Positions 56,693 through 64,000 of a stretch of 64,000 nucleotides of DNA are shown here, one piece after another. A program made the position numbers and the translations under genes. The notes beneath the pieces were generated by a model, which was given only the letters and a program-made list of their open reading frames with translations, was not told where the DNA came from and searched no databases. The stretch covers positions 186,001 through 250,000 of the forward strand of contig NZ_CP015848.1 of NCBI RefSeq assembly GCF_002105535.1, in the 5' to 3' direction. This DNA comes from Magnetospirillum sp. ME-1 (GTDB lineage: Bacteria; Pseudomonadota; Alphaproteobacteria; Rhodospirillales; Magnetospirillaceae). How positions within the stretch are numbered: the first letter of the stretch is position 1; every line of letters begins with the position of its first letter.

Positions 56693-57484
56693 TCAGAACG
56701 GGAAGATGATGTCGAAGATCTGCTGGCCGTAGCGCGGCTGGGTGAGGTCGCTGACCATGCCGCGGCCGCCGTAATAGACGCGGGCCTCGGCGATCTTTTC
56801 CGAGCTGACCGAGTTGGACGAGCTGATGTCCTCGGGCCGGATGATGCCCTGGATGGACAGTTCGCGCATTTCGTAGTTCACCCGGAATTCCTGGCGACCC
56901 GAGATCACCAGATTGCCGTTGGGCAGCACCTGGGTGATCACCGCCGCCATGCTCATGGTGATGCTTTCCGTGCGGGTGGTATTGCCCGAATTGGTCACCG
57001 CCGAGGTGGACGACAGGTCGGCCAGGCTGGCCAGGTTGATGTTGGGCAGAAGCTTCTGCAGCTGGCTTTCGAAGCCCATGGCCGAGATGTTGGAGCCCGT
57101 GGTGCCCGAGCCGGCCTTTTCCGAGCCGGTGCGCGAATTGGTGAGCCCGGTGGTCAGCGTCGCGCTGTCGGAGATGGACACCGCCACGGTCAGGATGTCG
57201 CCCACGTCCTTGGCGCGCTGGTCCTTGAAGAAGGCCCGCGCCCCCGGACGCCACAGGGAATTGGCGTTCTGCGGCGGAGCCGAGGGCTGGGGCATGGGCA
57301 TGCTGACCGGCTGGTAGCCCGCCTTCTGGGTCGGATTGGAGATGGGCGAGCTTTGCGGGCCCGAACCCACTTCCGACATGCGGGTGAGCATGTTGCAGGC
57401 CGACAGCTCGGACACGGCGACCACGAGAGCCAGGGCGCGCATGGCCTTGCGGCCGAAGGTCCGGGAGGGAGTGGTGGTGGACAT
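56693..57484 (-). CDS. flgH: Flagellar L-ring lipoprotein FlgH
   Basis: 263 residues. The signal peptide ends in a lipobox-type LSAC near residue 30. The mature part has NSLWRPGARAFFKDQRAKDVGDILTV, a FlgH signature, and the C-terminal IQGIIRPEDISSSNSVSSEKIAEARVYYGGRG. FlgH forms the L ring in the outer membrane. It is the last gene of the flgF-flgG-flgA-flgH run. Confidence 0.96.
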   Translation of the reverse strand: MSTTTPSRTFGRKAMRALALVVAVSELSACNMLTRMSEVGSGPQSSPISNPTQKAGYQPVSMPMPQPSAPPQNANSLWRPGARAFFKDQRAKDVGDILTVAVSISDSATLTTGLTNSRTGSEKAGSGTTGSNISAMGFESQLQKLLPNINLASLADLSSTSAVTNSGNTTRTESITMSMAAVITQVLPNGNLVISGRQEFRVNYEMRELSIQGIIRPEDISSSNSVSSEKIAEARVYYGGRGMVSDLTQPRYGQQIFDIIFPF

Positions 57485-57506
57485 GATCTATCTCTCCGAA
57501 TTCGGC

Positions 57507-58481
57507 TCAGTTCTGGGCCAGGCTGCGCAGGCCGCCGGGCATCACCGACACCTGGCCGGGGCCTTCGACCTTGGCGTCGACGGTCTGCTTGCTCTGAATA
57601 TTGGTGACGCGGATGACGTCGCCGACGCTGCCGTCCTCGGCGGCGCGGCCCTGGGCGGTAAGCGTCATGAACTTGGAGCGCAGCATGATGGTCACCGAGC
57701 TGTTCTTGCCCACCACCACCGGCTTTTGCACCTCGGCGGTGCGGATCGGCGCGCCGGCGCGCAGCTGGTAGCGCGGCTCCTGGCCGATCAGCAGGCGGGG
57801 ATTGGTGACGATGTCGCGCCGCACCACTTCCTCGCGCACGTCCACCCACTGGATGTCGGCTTCGGTGATCACCTCGCCGCGGCCCATGGGATGGGCCAGA
57901 ACCGGAATACGCGCCGAGGCGAAGACGTTGCCCATCACCTTGAACCGCACCGAATTGGGCGCGCCGGCCGGGGATTCCACCACCGCCTGGAAGCGGTTCA
58001 TGCGCGGGTCGTAGGCCAGATCCTTGACGGCCACGGTGGGGGTGGCGGTGGCGGGAATGACGATGTGGAGCTGCTGGCGGTTGCTGATCTCGACGGTGGC
58101 GTTCCTGGGCGCGCCTTCCAGGGCCAGAGCTTCCTTCAGCTCGGTCTCGATGGTGCGGATGTCGACGCTTTGGCCGGCCCGCTCGGCCACCGCCCGCTCG
58201 AAGGGCGACGAGGGGCGCCAGTCGATACCGTAGGACTGGGCCACGGCCGCCAGCCAGCGGGTCTCCAGCGTGATCCGCTTGCCCGGCGCCGGCGCATTGG
58301 CCAGCGGGGTCGAAGCCTTGTCGCCGATATTGTCCCAGATGTCGCCCAGCGTGATGGCATCGCCGGTGAGCACGATGGAGGTCTTCAGCTGGGGCGGCAG
58401 TTCGGCGGCGCGCACGGTCCCGAAGGCGGCGGCCAGAACCAGTCCGGCGATGGTGGCGCGAAGGCAGAGGCGGCGGATCAT
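57507..58481 (-). CDS. flgA: P-ring assembly chaperone FlgA
   Basis: 324 residues with a signal peptide (1-25, ending VRA) and the C-terminal SAF/ChapFlgA domain: RIPVLAHPMGRGEVITEADIQW, RLLIGQEPRYQLRAGAPIRTAEVQKPVVV and GSVGDVIRVTNIQSKQTVDAKVEGPG. The long N-terminal half is typical of alphaproteobacterial FlgA. It chaperones P-ring subunit assembly in the periplasm. The gap to flgH is 22 bases. Confidence 0.95.
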   Translation of the reverse strand: MIRRLCLRATIAGLVLAAAFGTVRAAELPPQLKTSIVLTGDAITLGDIWDNIGDKASTPLANAPAPGKRITLETRWLAAVAQSYGIDWRPSSPFERAVAERAGQSVDIRTIETELKEALALEGAPRNATVEISNRQQLHIVIPATATPTVAVKDLAYDPRMNRFQAVVESPAGAPNSVRFKVMGNVFASARIPVLAHPMGRGEVITEADIQWVDVREEVVRRDIVTNPRLLIGQEPRYQLRAGAPIRTAEVQKPVVVGKNSSVTIMLRSKFMTLTAQGRAAEDGSVGDVIRVTNIQSKQTVDAKVEGPGQVSVMPGGLRSLAQN

Positions 58482-58491
58482 GATGGCCTCA

Positions 58492-59277
58492 CTACTTCAT
58501 CTGGTTGATGGTCGAGAGCATCTCGTCGGAGGCCTGGATGACCTTCGAGTTCATTTCGTAGGCGCGCTGGGCGCCGATCAGGTTGGTCACCTCGGCCACC
58601 ACGTTGACGTTGGAGGTCTCGAGGAAGCCCTGCAGGATGGTGCCGAAGCCGGGCTTGCCCGGGGTCTGCACCACCGGCTGGCCCGAGGCCGGGGTTTCCA
58701 TGAACAGGTTGTTGCCCCGCGCTTCCAGGCCGGCGTCGTTGGCGAAGGTGGCAAGGGTCAGCTGGCCCTTGATCTGGCTCTGGACCTGGCCGTCCTGCTT
58801 GACGATCACCTGGCCGGTGGAATCGATGGTGACGCCCACCGCGTCCGAGGGAATGGTGACCTGGGGGATCACCTGATAGCCCTCGTGGGTGACGATGGTG
58901 CCTTCCGGCGACAGCTGGAACGAGCCGTCGCGGGTATAGGCGGTCTCGCCCGAGGGCATCTTGATCTGGAAGTAGCCCTTGCCCTGGATGGCCATGTCCA
59001 GCGTGTTGTCGGTGCTCTGGACGCTGCCCTGCTCGGTGATGCGGTAGACGGCGGTGGTCTTCACGCCCAGGCCCAGTTGCACGCCGGTCGGCACGATGGT
59101 GCCGGTGTCCGACGACTGCGAGCCGACGCGGCGCAGGTTCTGGTAGAGCAGGTCCGCGAACTCGGGACGCCGCCGGGTAAAGGCGGTGGTGTTCATGTTC
59201 GCGATGTTGTTGGAGATCACTTCGACGTTGGTCTGCTGGGCCAGCATGCCGGTCGCGGCGATGTTCAGGGAGCGCAT
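58492..59277 (-). CDS. flgG: Flagellar distal rod protein FlgG
   Basis: 261 residues, the standard length. N-terminal MRSLNIAATGMLAQQTNVEVISNNIANMNT and C-terminal SNVNVVAEVTNLIGAQRAYEMNSKVIQASDEML are the conserved rod/hook helices; the internal YFQIKMPSGETAYTRDGSF is diagnostic. FlgG forms the distal rod. Confidence 0.97.
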   Translation of the reverse strand: MRSLNIAATGMLAQQTNVEVISNNIANMNTTAFTRRRPEFADLLYQNLRRVGSQSSDTGTIVPTGVQLGLGVKTTAVYRITEQGSVQSTDNTLDMAIQGKGYFQIKMPSGETAYTRDGSFQLSPEGTIVTHEGYQVIPQVTIPSDAVGVTIDSTGQVIVKQDGQVQSQIKGQLTLATFANDAGLEARGNNLFMETPASGQPVVQTPGKPGFGTILQGFLETSNVNVVAEVTNLIGAQRAYEMNSKVIQASDEMLSTINQMK

Positions 59278-59305
59278 GGCGTGAATTCCTTACTCGTTGA
59301 ACCGG

Positions 59306-60046
59306 TCAGTTGGTCTTGGGGGCGCCCAGGGTCTGGATCGCCTTGAGCTGGCGTTCGTGCTCGGCGTCCAGCATCTTCTGCACGCCTTGGTATTCGCGCA
59401 GGATCTGGGTCATGCGGGTCATTTCCATCACGGGCTGGATGTTGGATTCTTCCATCATGCCCTGGGCCACGTGGGGCCGTTCCACCACCGTCGGATCCTG
59501 GGTGGTCTCGTAGAGCGAGTCGCCGGCCTTGCGCATCTGCTGGTCGTTGTCGAACTTGACCACCTTGATGCGGGCCACCCGGCCATTCTCGGTGGAGATG
59601 GTGCCGTCGGAGGACACCTCGACCTGGGTCTCGTTGGGGGCGAAGATGATCGGCTGGTCGCGGTCGTCCATCACCGCGTAGCCCTGGGTGTTGACCAGCA
59701 TGCCGGACTGATCCAGGCGGAAGTGGCCGTTGCGGGCATAGCGCATGCCGGCCTCGGTCTCGATCTGGAAGTAGCCGTCGCCGTGCAGGGCGAAATCCAG
59801 GGGATTGTCGGTCTTGGTCAGCGGGCCTTCGCGGGTGTCGCGCAGCACGCCCACGTCCTGGACGAAGGAAAGCTTGTTGCCCACGGCCCGCTCGGACGAG
59901 CGGGTGGGAACCAGATACTCGCGGAACATCATCTGCTCGCCCTTGAAGGCGGGCGTGTTGGCGTTGGCCATGTTGTTGGCCACGACTTCCATCTGGCGCC
60001 ACAGGGCGGCCTGACGGGAGAGAGCGATGTAAGCGGTGTTCTGCAT
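59306..60046 (-). CDS. flgF: Flagellar proximal rod protein FlgF
   Basis: 246 residues. The N-terminal helix is YIALSRQAALWRQMEVVANNMANANT, the middle has YFQIETEAGMRYARNGHFRLD, and the C-terminus has MMEESNIQPVMEMTRMTQILREYQGVQKML. FlgF is a proximal rod component and lies 28 bases upstream of flgG in the same transcription unit. Confidence 0.96.
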   Translation of the reverse strand: MQNTAYIALSRQAALWRQMEVVANNMANANTPAFKGEQMMFREYLVPTRSSERAVGNKLSFVQDVGVLRDTREGPLTKTDNPLDFALHGDGYFQIETEAGMRYARNGHFRLDQSGMLVNTQGYAVMDDRDQPIIFAPNETQVEVSSDGTISTENGRVARIKVVKFDNDQQMRKAGDSLYETTQDPTVVERPHVAQGMMEESNIQPVMEMTRMTQILREYQGVQKMLDAEHERQLKAIQTLGAPKTN

Positions 60047-60361
60047 GGTTCGATCCTGGGTGGCAATTGCTTGCGCCGCCTTCCTTGCAGACGGCGTGCC
60101 AATTTCAGGAATCCAGCATTTCCGCCATTTTTTCCGTTCCCCTCTTCCGCCGGGGCAGGGCTTGCCGGGCAGTTATTGCCGCCTCCCCCCGGCATTGCTA
60201 TCGTGGCCGCGTGGTGGGGGAAGAGTGCGCGGAATTGATCGGGTCGAATCCCTATCTTTTGCGCCGGCTCAACCTTCTGTTAACCGCAAAGGTCTAGTTT
60301 TTATGGTGCGCACGTGTGGCCCCTGGTGGGCCGCCACGCCCGGAAGCGGCGGAAGAGGGCC
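60047..60361. other. Divergent promoter region between flgF and fliL
   Basis: 315 bases without a convincing gene; it should contain promoters for both flagellar units. A TGGCAATTGCTTGC sequence near 60061 resembles a sigma-54 site but is one base short in spacing. I see no terminator or riboswitch. Confidence 0.4.
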
Positions 60362-60910
60362 ATGGCCGAAGATCTGGAAGAAGATTTCGAGGAAGGTGAA
60401 GGTTCGGAAGAGGTATCCGAGTCACCGTCCAAAAAGCTGCCGATCAAGAAGATCCTGATCATCGTGCTGCCCATCCTGCTGTTGGGCGGCGCCGGTGCGG
60501 GCGTCTATTTCTCGGGGCTGCTCGACAAGCTTTTGGGCAAGAAGGACGACCACGCCCCGGCGGCCGATGCCGCCGCCCCGCCGCCGCCGCCCAAGGCGGT
60601 GCAGGCGGCGTCGTTCATGGATCTGCCCGAGATGCTGGTCAACCTGCAGACCACGGGGCGCAAGCAGGCCTTCCTGAAGCTGCGCGTCGCGCTGGAGCTG
60701 GAGGCGGTCACCGACCAGCCCCGCGTCGAGCAGATGCTGCCGCGCATCATCGACAATTTCCAGATTTACCTGCGCGAGCTGCGGGTCGAGGACCTGCAGG
60801 GCGCCTCCGGCATGCATCTCCTGCGCGAGGAGCTGCTGACCCGCGTCAACGCCGCGGTCAAGCCGGTCAAGGTCAACGACGTCTTGTTCAAGGAAATGCT
60901 GGTCCAGTAG
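60362..60910 (+). CDS. fliL: Flagellar basal-body associated protein FliL
   Basis: 182 residues. An acidic cytosolic N-terminus (EDLEEDFEEGEGSEE), a membrane segment (about 27-49) and a periplasmic FliL domain with FMDLPEMLVNLQTTGRKQAFLKLRVALEL and IIDNFQIYLRELRVEDLQGASGMHLLREELL. FliL stabilises stators. ATG 60362 is chosen because GGAAGAGGG precedes it. fliM begins 22 bases after the stop. Confidence 0.95.
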   Translation: MAEDLEEDFEEGEGSEEVSESPSKKLPIKKILIIVLPILLLGGAGAGVYFSGLLDKLLGKKDDHAPAADAAAPPPPPKAVQAASFMDLPEMLVNLQTTGRKQAFLKLRVALELEAVTDQPRVEQMLPRIIDNFQIYLRELRVEDLQGASGMHLLREELLTRVNAAVKPVKVNDVLFKEMLVQ

Positions 60911-60932
60911 CGGACCGGCGGGAAAGGCCGAC

Positions 60933-62111
60933 ATGGCGATGAACGACGACGGTGGAACCACCCGCGGGGCCGAGGACGAAGAGGCCCTGATGAAGGAATG
61001 GGCCGCCATGGCCGGCGACGACAATGGCGGCGGCGGCGGTGGCGGCGGTGACGCCGGCGGCGGCGACGGCGGCGACATGGCCGCCGAATGGGAAGCCATG
61101 CTCGGCGCCGGCGACAGCACCGGCGAGACCCAGGCGGCGGTGGCCAAGGACGCCACCCGCGTCCTGAACCAGGACGAAATCGATTCGCTGCTGGGCTTCG
61201 ACGACGATATCGGCGGCGCCGGCGACAAGTCGGGCATCCAGGCCATCCTCAATTCCGCCCTGGTGTCCTACGAACGCCTTCCCATGCTGGAAGTGGTGTT
61301 CGACCGCCTGGTCCGCATGATGTCCACCTCCATGCGCAATTTCACGTCGGACAACGTGGAAGTGTCGCTGGACAACATTCTGTCGCTGCGCTTCGGCGAC
61401 TACCTGAACTCCATTCCCCTGCCCGCCATGCTGGCGGTGTTCAAGGCCGAGGAATGGGACAATTTCGGCCTGCTGACCGTCGATTCGTCGCTGATCTACT
61501 CCATCGTCGACGTGCTGCTGGGCGGCCGGCGCGGCACGGCGGCCATGCGCATCGAGGGCCGCCCCTACACCACCATCGAACGCAATCTGGTCGAGCGCAT
61601 GGTGCACGTGGTGCTGTCGGACCTGTCGGCGGCCTTCGACCCGCTGTCGCCGGTGACCTTCCGCTTCGACCGCCTGGAAACCAATCCGCGCTTCGCCACC
61701 ATTTCGCGCCCCAGCAACGCCGCCATCGTCGCCAAGCTGCGCATCGACATGGAAGACCGCGGCGGACGCCTTGAACTGCTGCTGCCCTACGCCACCCTGG
61801 AACCCGTGCGCGAGCTGCTGCTGCAGATGTTCATGGGTGAAAAGTTCGGCCGCGACTCCATCTGGGAAACCCACCTGGCGGAAGAGCTGTGGCTGACCGA
61901 GGTGGAACTGGAAGCGGTTCTGGACGAGCAGGTGATGAACCTGCGCGAGGTCCTGAACTGGAAGCCGGGCTCGAAATTCATGCTGAACGCCACCGCCGAT
62001 TCGCCCATCGACATGCGCTGCGGCGAGGTGGCCATGTTCCGCGGCCGCATGGGACGCAAGGGCCAGTACATCGCCATCCAGGTGGATGAATCCACCATCA
62101 AGACCGGGTGA
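60933..62111 (+). CDS. fliM: Flagellar motor switch protein FliM
   Basis: 392 residues. The N-terminal region (1-77) is unusually long, Gly/Asp-rich, and contains two similar segments with MKEWAAMAG and AEWEAMLGA. The typical LNQDEIDSLLGF motif occurs at 78-89, followed by the FliM core (ILNSALVSYERLPMLEVVFDRLVRMMSTSM) and the C-terminal FliN-like domain (IDMRCGEVAMFRGRMGRKGQYIAIQV). It forms the C-ring and binds phosphorylated CheY. The N-terminal extension is discussed in the findings. Confidence 0.96.
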   Translation: MAMNDDGGTTRGAEDEEALMKEWAAMAGDDNGGGGGGGGDAGGGDGGDMAAEWEAMLGAGDSTGETQAAVAKDATRVLNQDEIDSLLGFDDDIGGAGDKSGIQAILNSALVSYERLPMLEVVFDRLVRMMSTSMRNFTSDNVEVSLDNILSLRFGDYLNSIPLPAMLAVFKAEEWDNFGLLTVDSSLIYSIVDVLLGGRRGTAAMRIEGRPYTTIERNLVERMVHVVLSDLSAAFDPLSPVTFRFDRLETNPRFATISRPSNAAIVAKLRIDMEDRGGRLELLLPYATLEPVRELLLQMFMGEKFGRDSIWETHLAEELWLTEVELEAVLDEQVMNLREVLNWKPGSKFMLNATADSPIDMRCGEVAMFRGRMGRKGQYIAIQVDESTIKTG

Positions 62112-62117
62112 AACGCC

Positions 62118-62654
62118 GTGGATTGGAAAGTCGTCCTCGACCTCGTCGTCTCCGTGCTGCTGATCGCCACCATCGGCTATGCCTGGATGCTGAATCAGCG
62201 CCTGTCCAGCTTGCGCAAGAACCGCGACGACCTGGCCAAGACCATCGCCGCCTTCAACGAGGCCACGCTGCGCGCCGAATCCTCCATCCCCAAGCTCAGG
62301 AAGGCCGCCGAGGAATCCGGCCAGACCCTGCAGGAGCGGGTGGAAAAGGCGCAATCCCTGCGTGACGACCTGGCCTTCATGATCGAACGCGCCGACACCA
62401 TGGCCAACCGCCTGGAGAACGCCGTGCGCGGCGCCCGCGCCGACGGCGTCAAGGCCGCGCCCGAGCCCCGCGCCATGGGAGCGGGTGGGGGCGCCCAGAT
62501 CGGCACCGCCTCGGCTCCGACCATGCCGCCGCCCCGCATGGCCGGCAACCGGGCCGCCGCCATCGCCGCCGCCGCCGCCGCCTCGGAAGGCGAAAGCGAC
62601 GACCGTTCCGAAGCCGAGCGCGAGCTTTTGCGCGCGCTCCAGTCCATGCGGTAG
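62118..62654 (+). CDS. DUF6468 flagellar-locus protein
   Basis: 178 residues: an N-terminal membrane segment (about 5-25), a helical coiled-coil domain (about 30-115; LRKNRDDLAKTIAAFNEATLRAE and LRDDLAFMIERADTMANRLE), an Ala/Pro-rich linker and a C-terminal ERELLRALQSMR. It matches DUF6468, found in alphaproteobacterial flagellar clusters. The start is GTG 62118, six bases after fliM. Function unknown; perhaps a stator or motor accessory. Confidence 0.84.
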   Translation: MDWKVVLDLVVSVLLIATIGYAWMLNQRLSSLRKNRDDLAKTIAAFNEATLRAESSIPKLRKAAEESGQTLQERVEKAQSLRDDLAFMIERADTMANRLENAVRGARADGVKAAPEPRAMGAGGGAQIGTASAPTMPPPRMAGNRAAAIAAAAAASEGESDDRSEAERELLRALQSMR

Positions 62655-62663
62655 GGAGGCATC

Positions 62664-63425
62664 ATGGCCGCCAAGACCCGCAAGCCCACTCCCGGCCCCA
62701 TCAGGATGCAGCCTCCCGGCGCGTCCAAGGGCAAGTCCGAGGCCAAGGCCCCCATCGTCCGGGTGCTGCCCGTGCTGATCTTCGCCGGCGTGCTGATGCT
62801 GTCGCTTCGGGTCGGCGACATCTTCAAGGGTATCTTCGGAATCGAATCCTTCTCCGTGGCCGAATTGCAGGCACAGCAGCCTCCCAAGGCGACGCCGCCG
62901 ACCGCTCCCGCCACCCCGGCCCAGCCGCAGCCCGCCGCCGCCACCGCCGCCCAGACGCCCGCCGCCACCCCGGCCAGCACCGATCCCGGCGCCGGCATGA
63001 GCCAGACCGAACTGGACGTGCTGCAGAAGCTGCAGGAACGGCGCGGCACCCTCGACGTGCGCGAGAAGGACATCGAGAAGCGCGAGGCCCTGCTGAAGGC
63101 CGCCGAGGATCAGATCGACCGCAAGGTCGCCGAGATGAAGACGCTGCAGAACACCATCGAGGGGCTGCTGCGTCAGTACAACGACCAGGAAGACAACAAG
63201 ATGCGCTCCCTGGTCAAGATCTACGAAAATATGAAGCCGAAGGAAGCGGCGAAGATTTTCGAACAGCTGGATATGAATATCCTGCTGGAAGTGATCGAGC
63301 GCATGAAGGAACAGCGTGTTGCTCCGATCATGGCTGAAATGGACCCGTCCAAGGCCAAGGCAGTTACTGCCGAATTGGCACAAAGACGCCAGATACCGAT
63401 GCCAAGGGCGGCCTCGGGCGGGTGA
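62664..63425 (+). CDS. motE: MotE-family flagellar protein
   Basis: 253 residues. An N-terminal membrane segment (about 32-52) is followed by a Pro/Ala linker, a coiled coil (about 115-175) and a MgtE-N-like C-terminal domain (NMKPKEAAKIFEQLDMNILLEVIERMKEQRVAPIMAEMDPSKAKAVTAELA). MotE proteins are periplasmic chaperones that stabilise MotC in alphaproteobacteria. The start ATG 62664 follows GGGAGG. Confidence 0.87.
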   Translation: MAAKTRKPTPGPIRMQPPGASKGKSEAKAPIVRVLPVLIFAGVLMLSLRVGDIFKGIFGIESFSVAELQAQQPPKATPPTAPATPAQPQPAAATAAQTPAATPASTDPGAGMSQTELDVLQKLQERRGTLDVREKDIEKREALLKAAEDQIDRKVAEMKTLQNTIEGLLRQYNDQEDNKMRSLVKIYENMKPKEAAKIFEQLDMNILLEVIERMKEQRVAPIMAEMDPSKAKAVTAELAQRRQIPMPRAASGG

Positions 63426-63546
63426 TTGTCGGGGGATTGCATAAAAAATGACTTGCGCAAGTGCGGTCCCCCATCTTAACTAGGAAAATTCGTAGGTTAC
63501 CGGGTTTTTCGGTTTCTGGCGGCTAGTGTCTCGAAGGAGCGGATGG

Positions 63547-63933
63547 ATGGCTGTCGATAAGAATATGAACGTCCTCATCGTCGATGATTACAAGACGATG
63601 TTGCGAATCATCAGAAACCTGCTGAAGCAGCTGGGTTTCAACAACGTTGATGAGGCCACCGATGGCGCCATGGCGTTGCAGATGCTTCGCGTGGGCAATT
63701 ACGGTCTGGTGATTTCCGACTGGAACATGGAGCCCATGACCGGTCTGCAGTTGCTGCGCGAAGTCCGCGCTGATGCCAAGCTGAAGCCGATTCCCTTCAT
63801 CATGGTGACCGCCGAGTCCAAGTCGGAGAACGTCATCGCTGCCAAGGAAGCGGGCGTGTCCAACTACATCGTCAAGCCCTTCAACGCCGAAACGTTGAAG
63901 ACCAAGATGGTGAGCGTGCTGGGCGAATTCTGA
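63547..63933 (+). CDS. cheY: Chemotaxis response regulator CheY
   Basis: 128 residues. The acidic pair in IVDDYKTM, acceptor Asp58 in ISDWNMEPMTG, VTAES with the switch Thr, and the KPFNAETLKTKM helix are typical CheY features. Phospho-CheY binds FliM to change motor rotation. ATG 63547 follows GAAGGAG. The 120 bases upstream hold a GGGGGA/TCCCCC complement that may be a hairpin and probably its promoter. Confidence 0.96.
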   Translation: MAVDKNMNVLIVDDYKTMLRIIRNLLKQLGFNNVDEATDGAMALQMLRVGNYGLVISDWNMEPMTGLQLLREVRADAKLKPIPFIMVTAESKSENVIAAKEAGVSNYIVKPFNAETLKTKMVSVLGEF

Positions 63934-63956
63934 CGATCTTGGGGGGTTCTGCAGCC

Positions 63957-64000
63957 ATGTCGGCGAAGGGCGTTGACCGCGATTTAGAGCTTCGCTTGGA
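63957..64000 (+). CDS. Partial gene after cheY, probably chemotaxis phosphatase CheZ
   Basis: Only the first 14 codons are visible (MSAKGVDRDLELRL). A GGGGGG ribosome site precedes the ATG and the gap to cheY is 23 bases. Position after cheY suggests CheZ, but the sequence alone does not prove it. Confidence 0.45.
   Translation, partial: MSAKGVDRDLELRL

Noticed and set aside
60061-60075. Sigma-54-like TGGC-N-TTGC in the flgF/fliL gap
   Set aside because: The spacing between GG and GC is one base short of the -24/-12 consensus.

Overview
The window is very GC-rich, tightly packed DNA with NNC/NNG codon bias, frequent GTG/TTG starts and many 4-base stop/start overlaps. The gene content points to a free-living, nitrogen-fixing alphaproteobacterium of the Rhodospirillales, most likely Magnetospirillum/Paramagnetospirillum (inference). 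Supporting genes are an alphaproteobacterial nifA with its cysteine motifs, hopanoid genes hpnM-hpnI-hpnJ, an NDUFS4-like complex I subunit, a MotE/DUF6468 flagellar cluster, and many two-component and c-di-GMP proteins. No magnetosome genes, phage, insertion sequence or CRISPR array are visible.

Layout. 0-5.3 kb: the 3' end of a hybrid histidine kinase, a REC-HD-GYP response regulator, a convergent membrane HD-GYP protein, an alpha/beta hydrolase and a PilZ protein. 5.5-8 kb: a small ORF, tRNA-Arg(TCT), an NDUFS4-like gene, and an OprB-type porin downstream of a clear cobalamin riboswitch. 8.1-9.9 kb and 28-30.5 kb: two paralogous large proteins of unrecognised family. 10.3-16.8 kb: a signalling island (OmpR-type regulator, REC-histidine kinase, SiaB, SiaC, histidine kinase, REC-PAS-GGDEF cyclase, periplasmic binding protein). 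17-27.8 kb: fadH, a flavoprotein, hydrolase, acyltransferase-like and FAD oxidoreductase genes, then a binding-protein/sensor-kinase pair. 30.5-33.5 kb: a CxxCH periplasmic protein, nifA and a translationally coupled phosphatase. 33.5-37.3 kb: a KefB/C-type antiporter, leuA and a leucine attenuator leader peptide. 37.3-43 kb: CHASE kinase, receiver, a degenerate Hpt-receiver protein, and a CBS-PAS-GGDEF-EAL protein. 43-45.7 kb: an HtrA protease and rarA. 45.8-49.1 kb: hopanoid genes. 49.3-51 kb: a repeat-containing protein with a possible degenerate EAL domain. 51.2-56.3 kb: Mrp/ApbC and the membrane quality-control set hflK-hflC-DUF2065-degP. 56.7-64 kb: flgF-flgG-flgA-flgH on the minus strand, divergent from fliL-fliM-DUF6468-motE-cheY and the start of one more gene.

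The dominant theme is signal transduction that probably converges on c-di-GMP and motility: two HD-GYP proteins, a PilZ effector, one GGDEF and one GGDEF-EAL protein, a SiaB/SiaC partner-switch pair, and many kinases and receivers beside a flagellar/chemotaxis cluster. The observations most worth following are the SiaB/SiaC module rewired to histidine kinases, the paired uncharacterised HTH/proline-rich family, the B12-riboswitch porin, the NifA-coupled phosphatase, and a hairpin that appears to mask the ribosome site of the antiporter.
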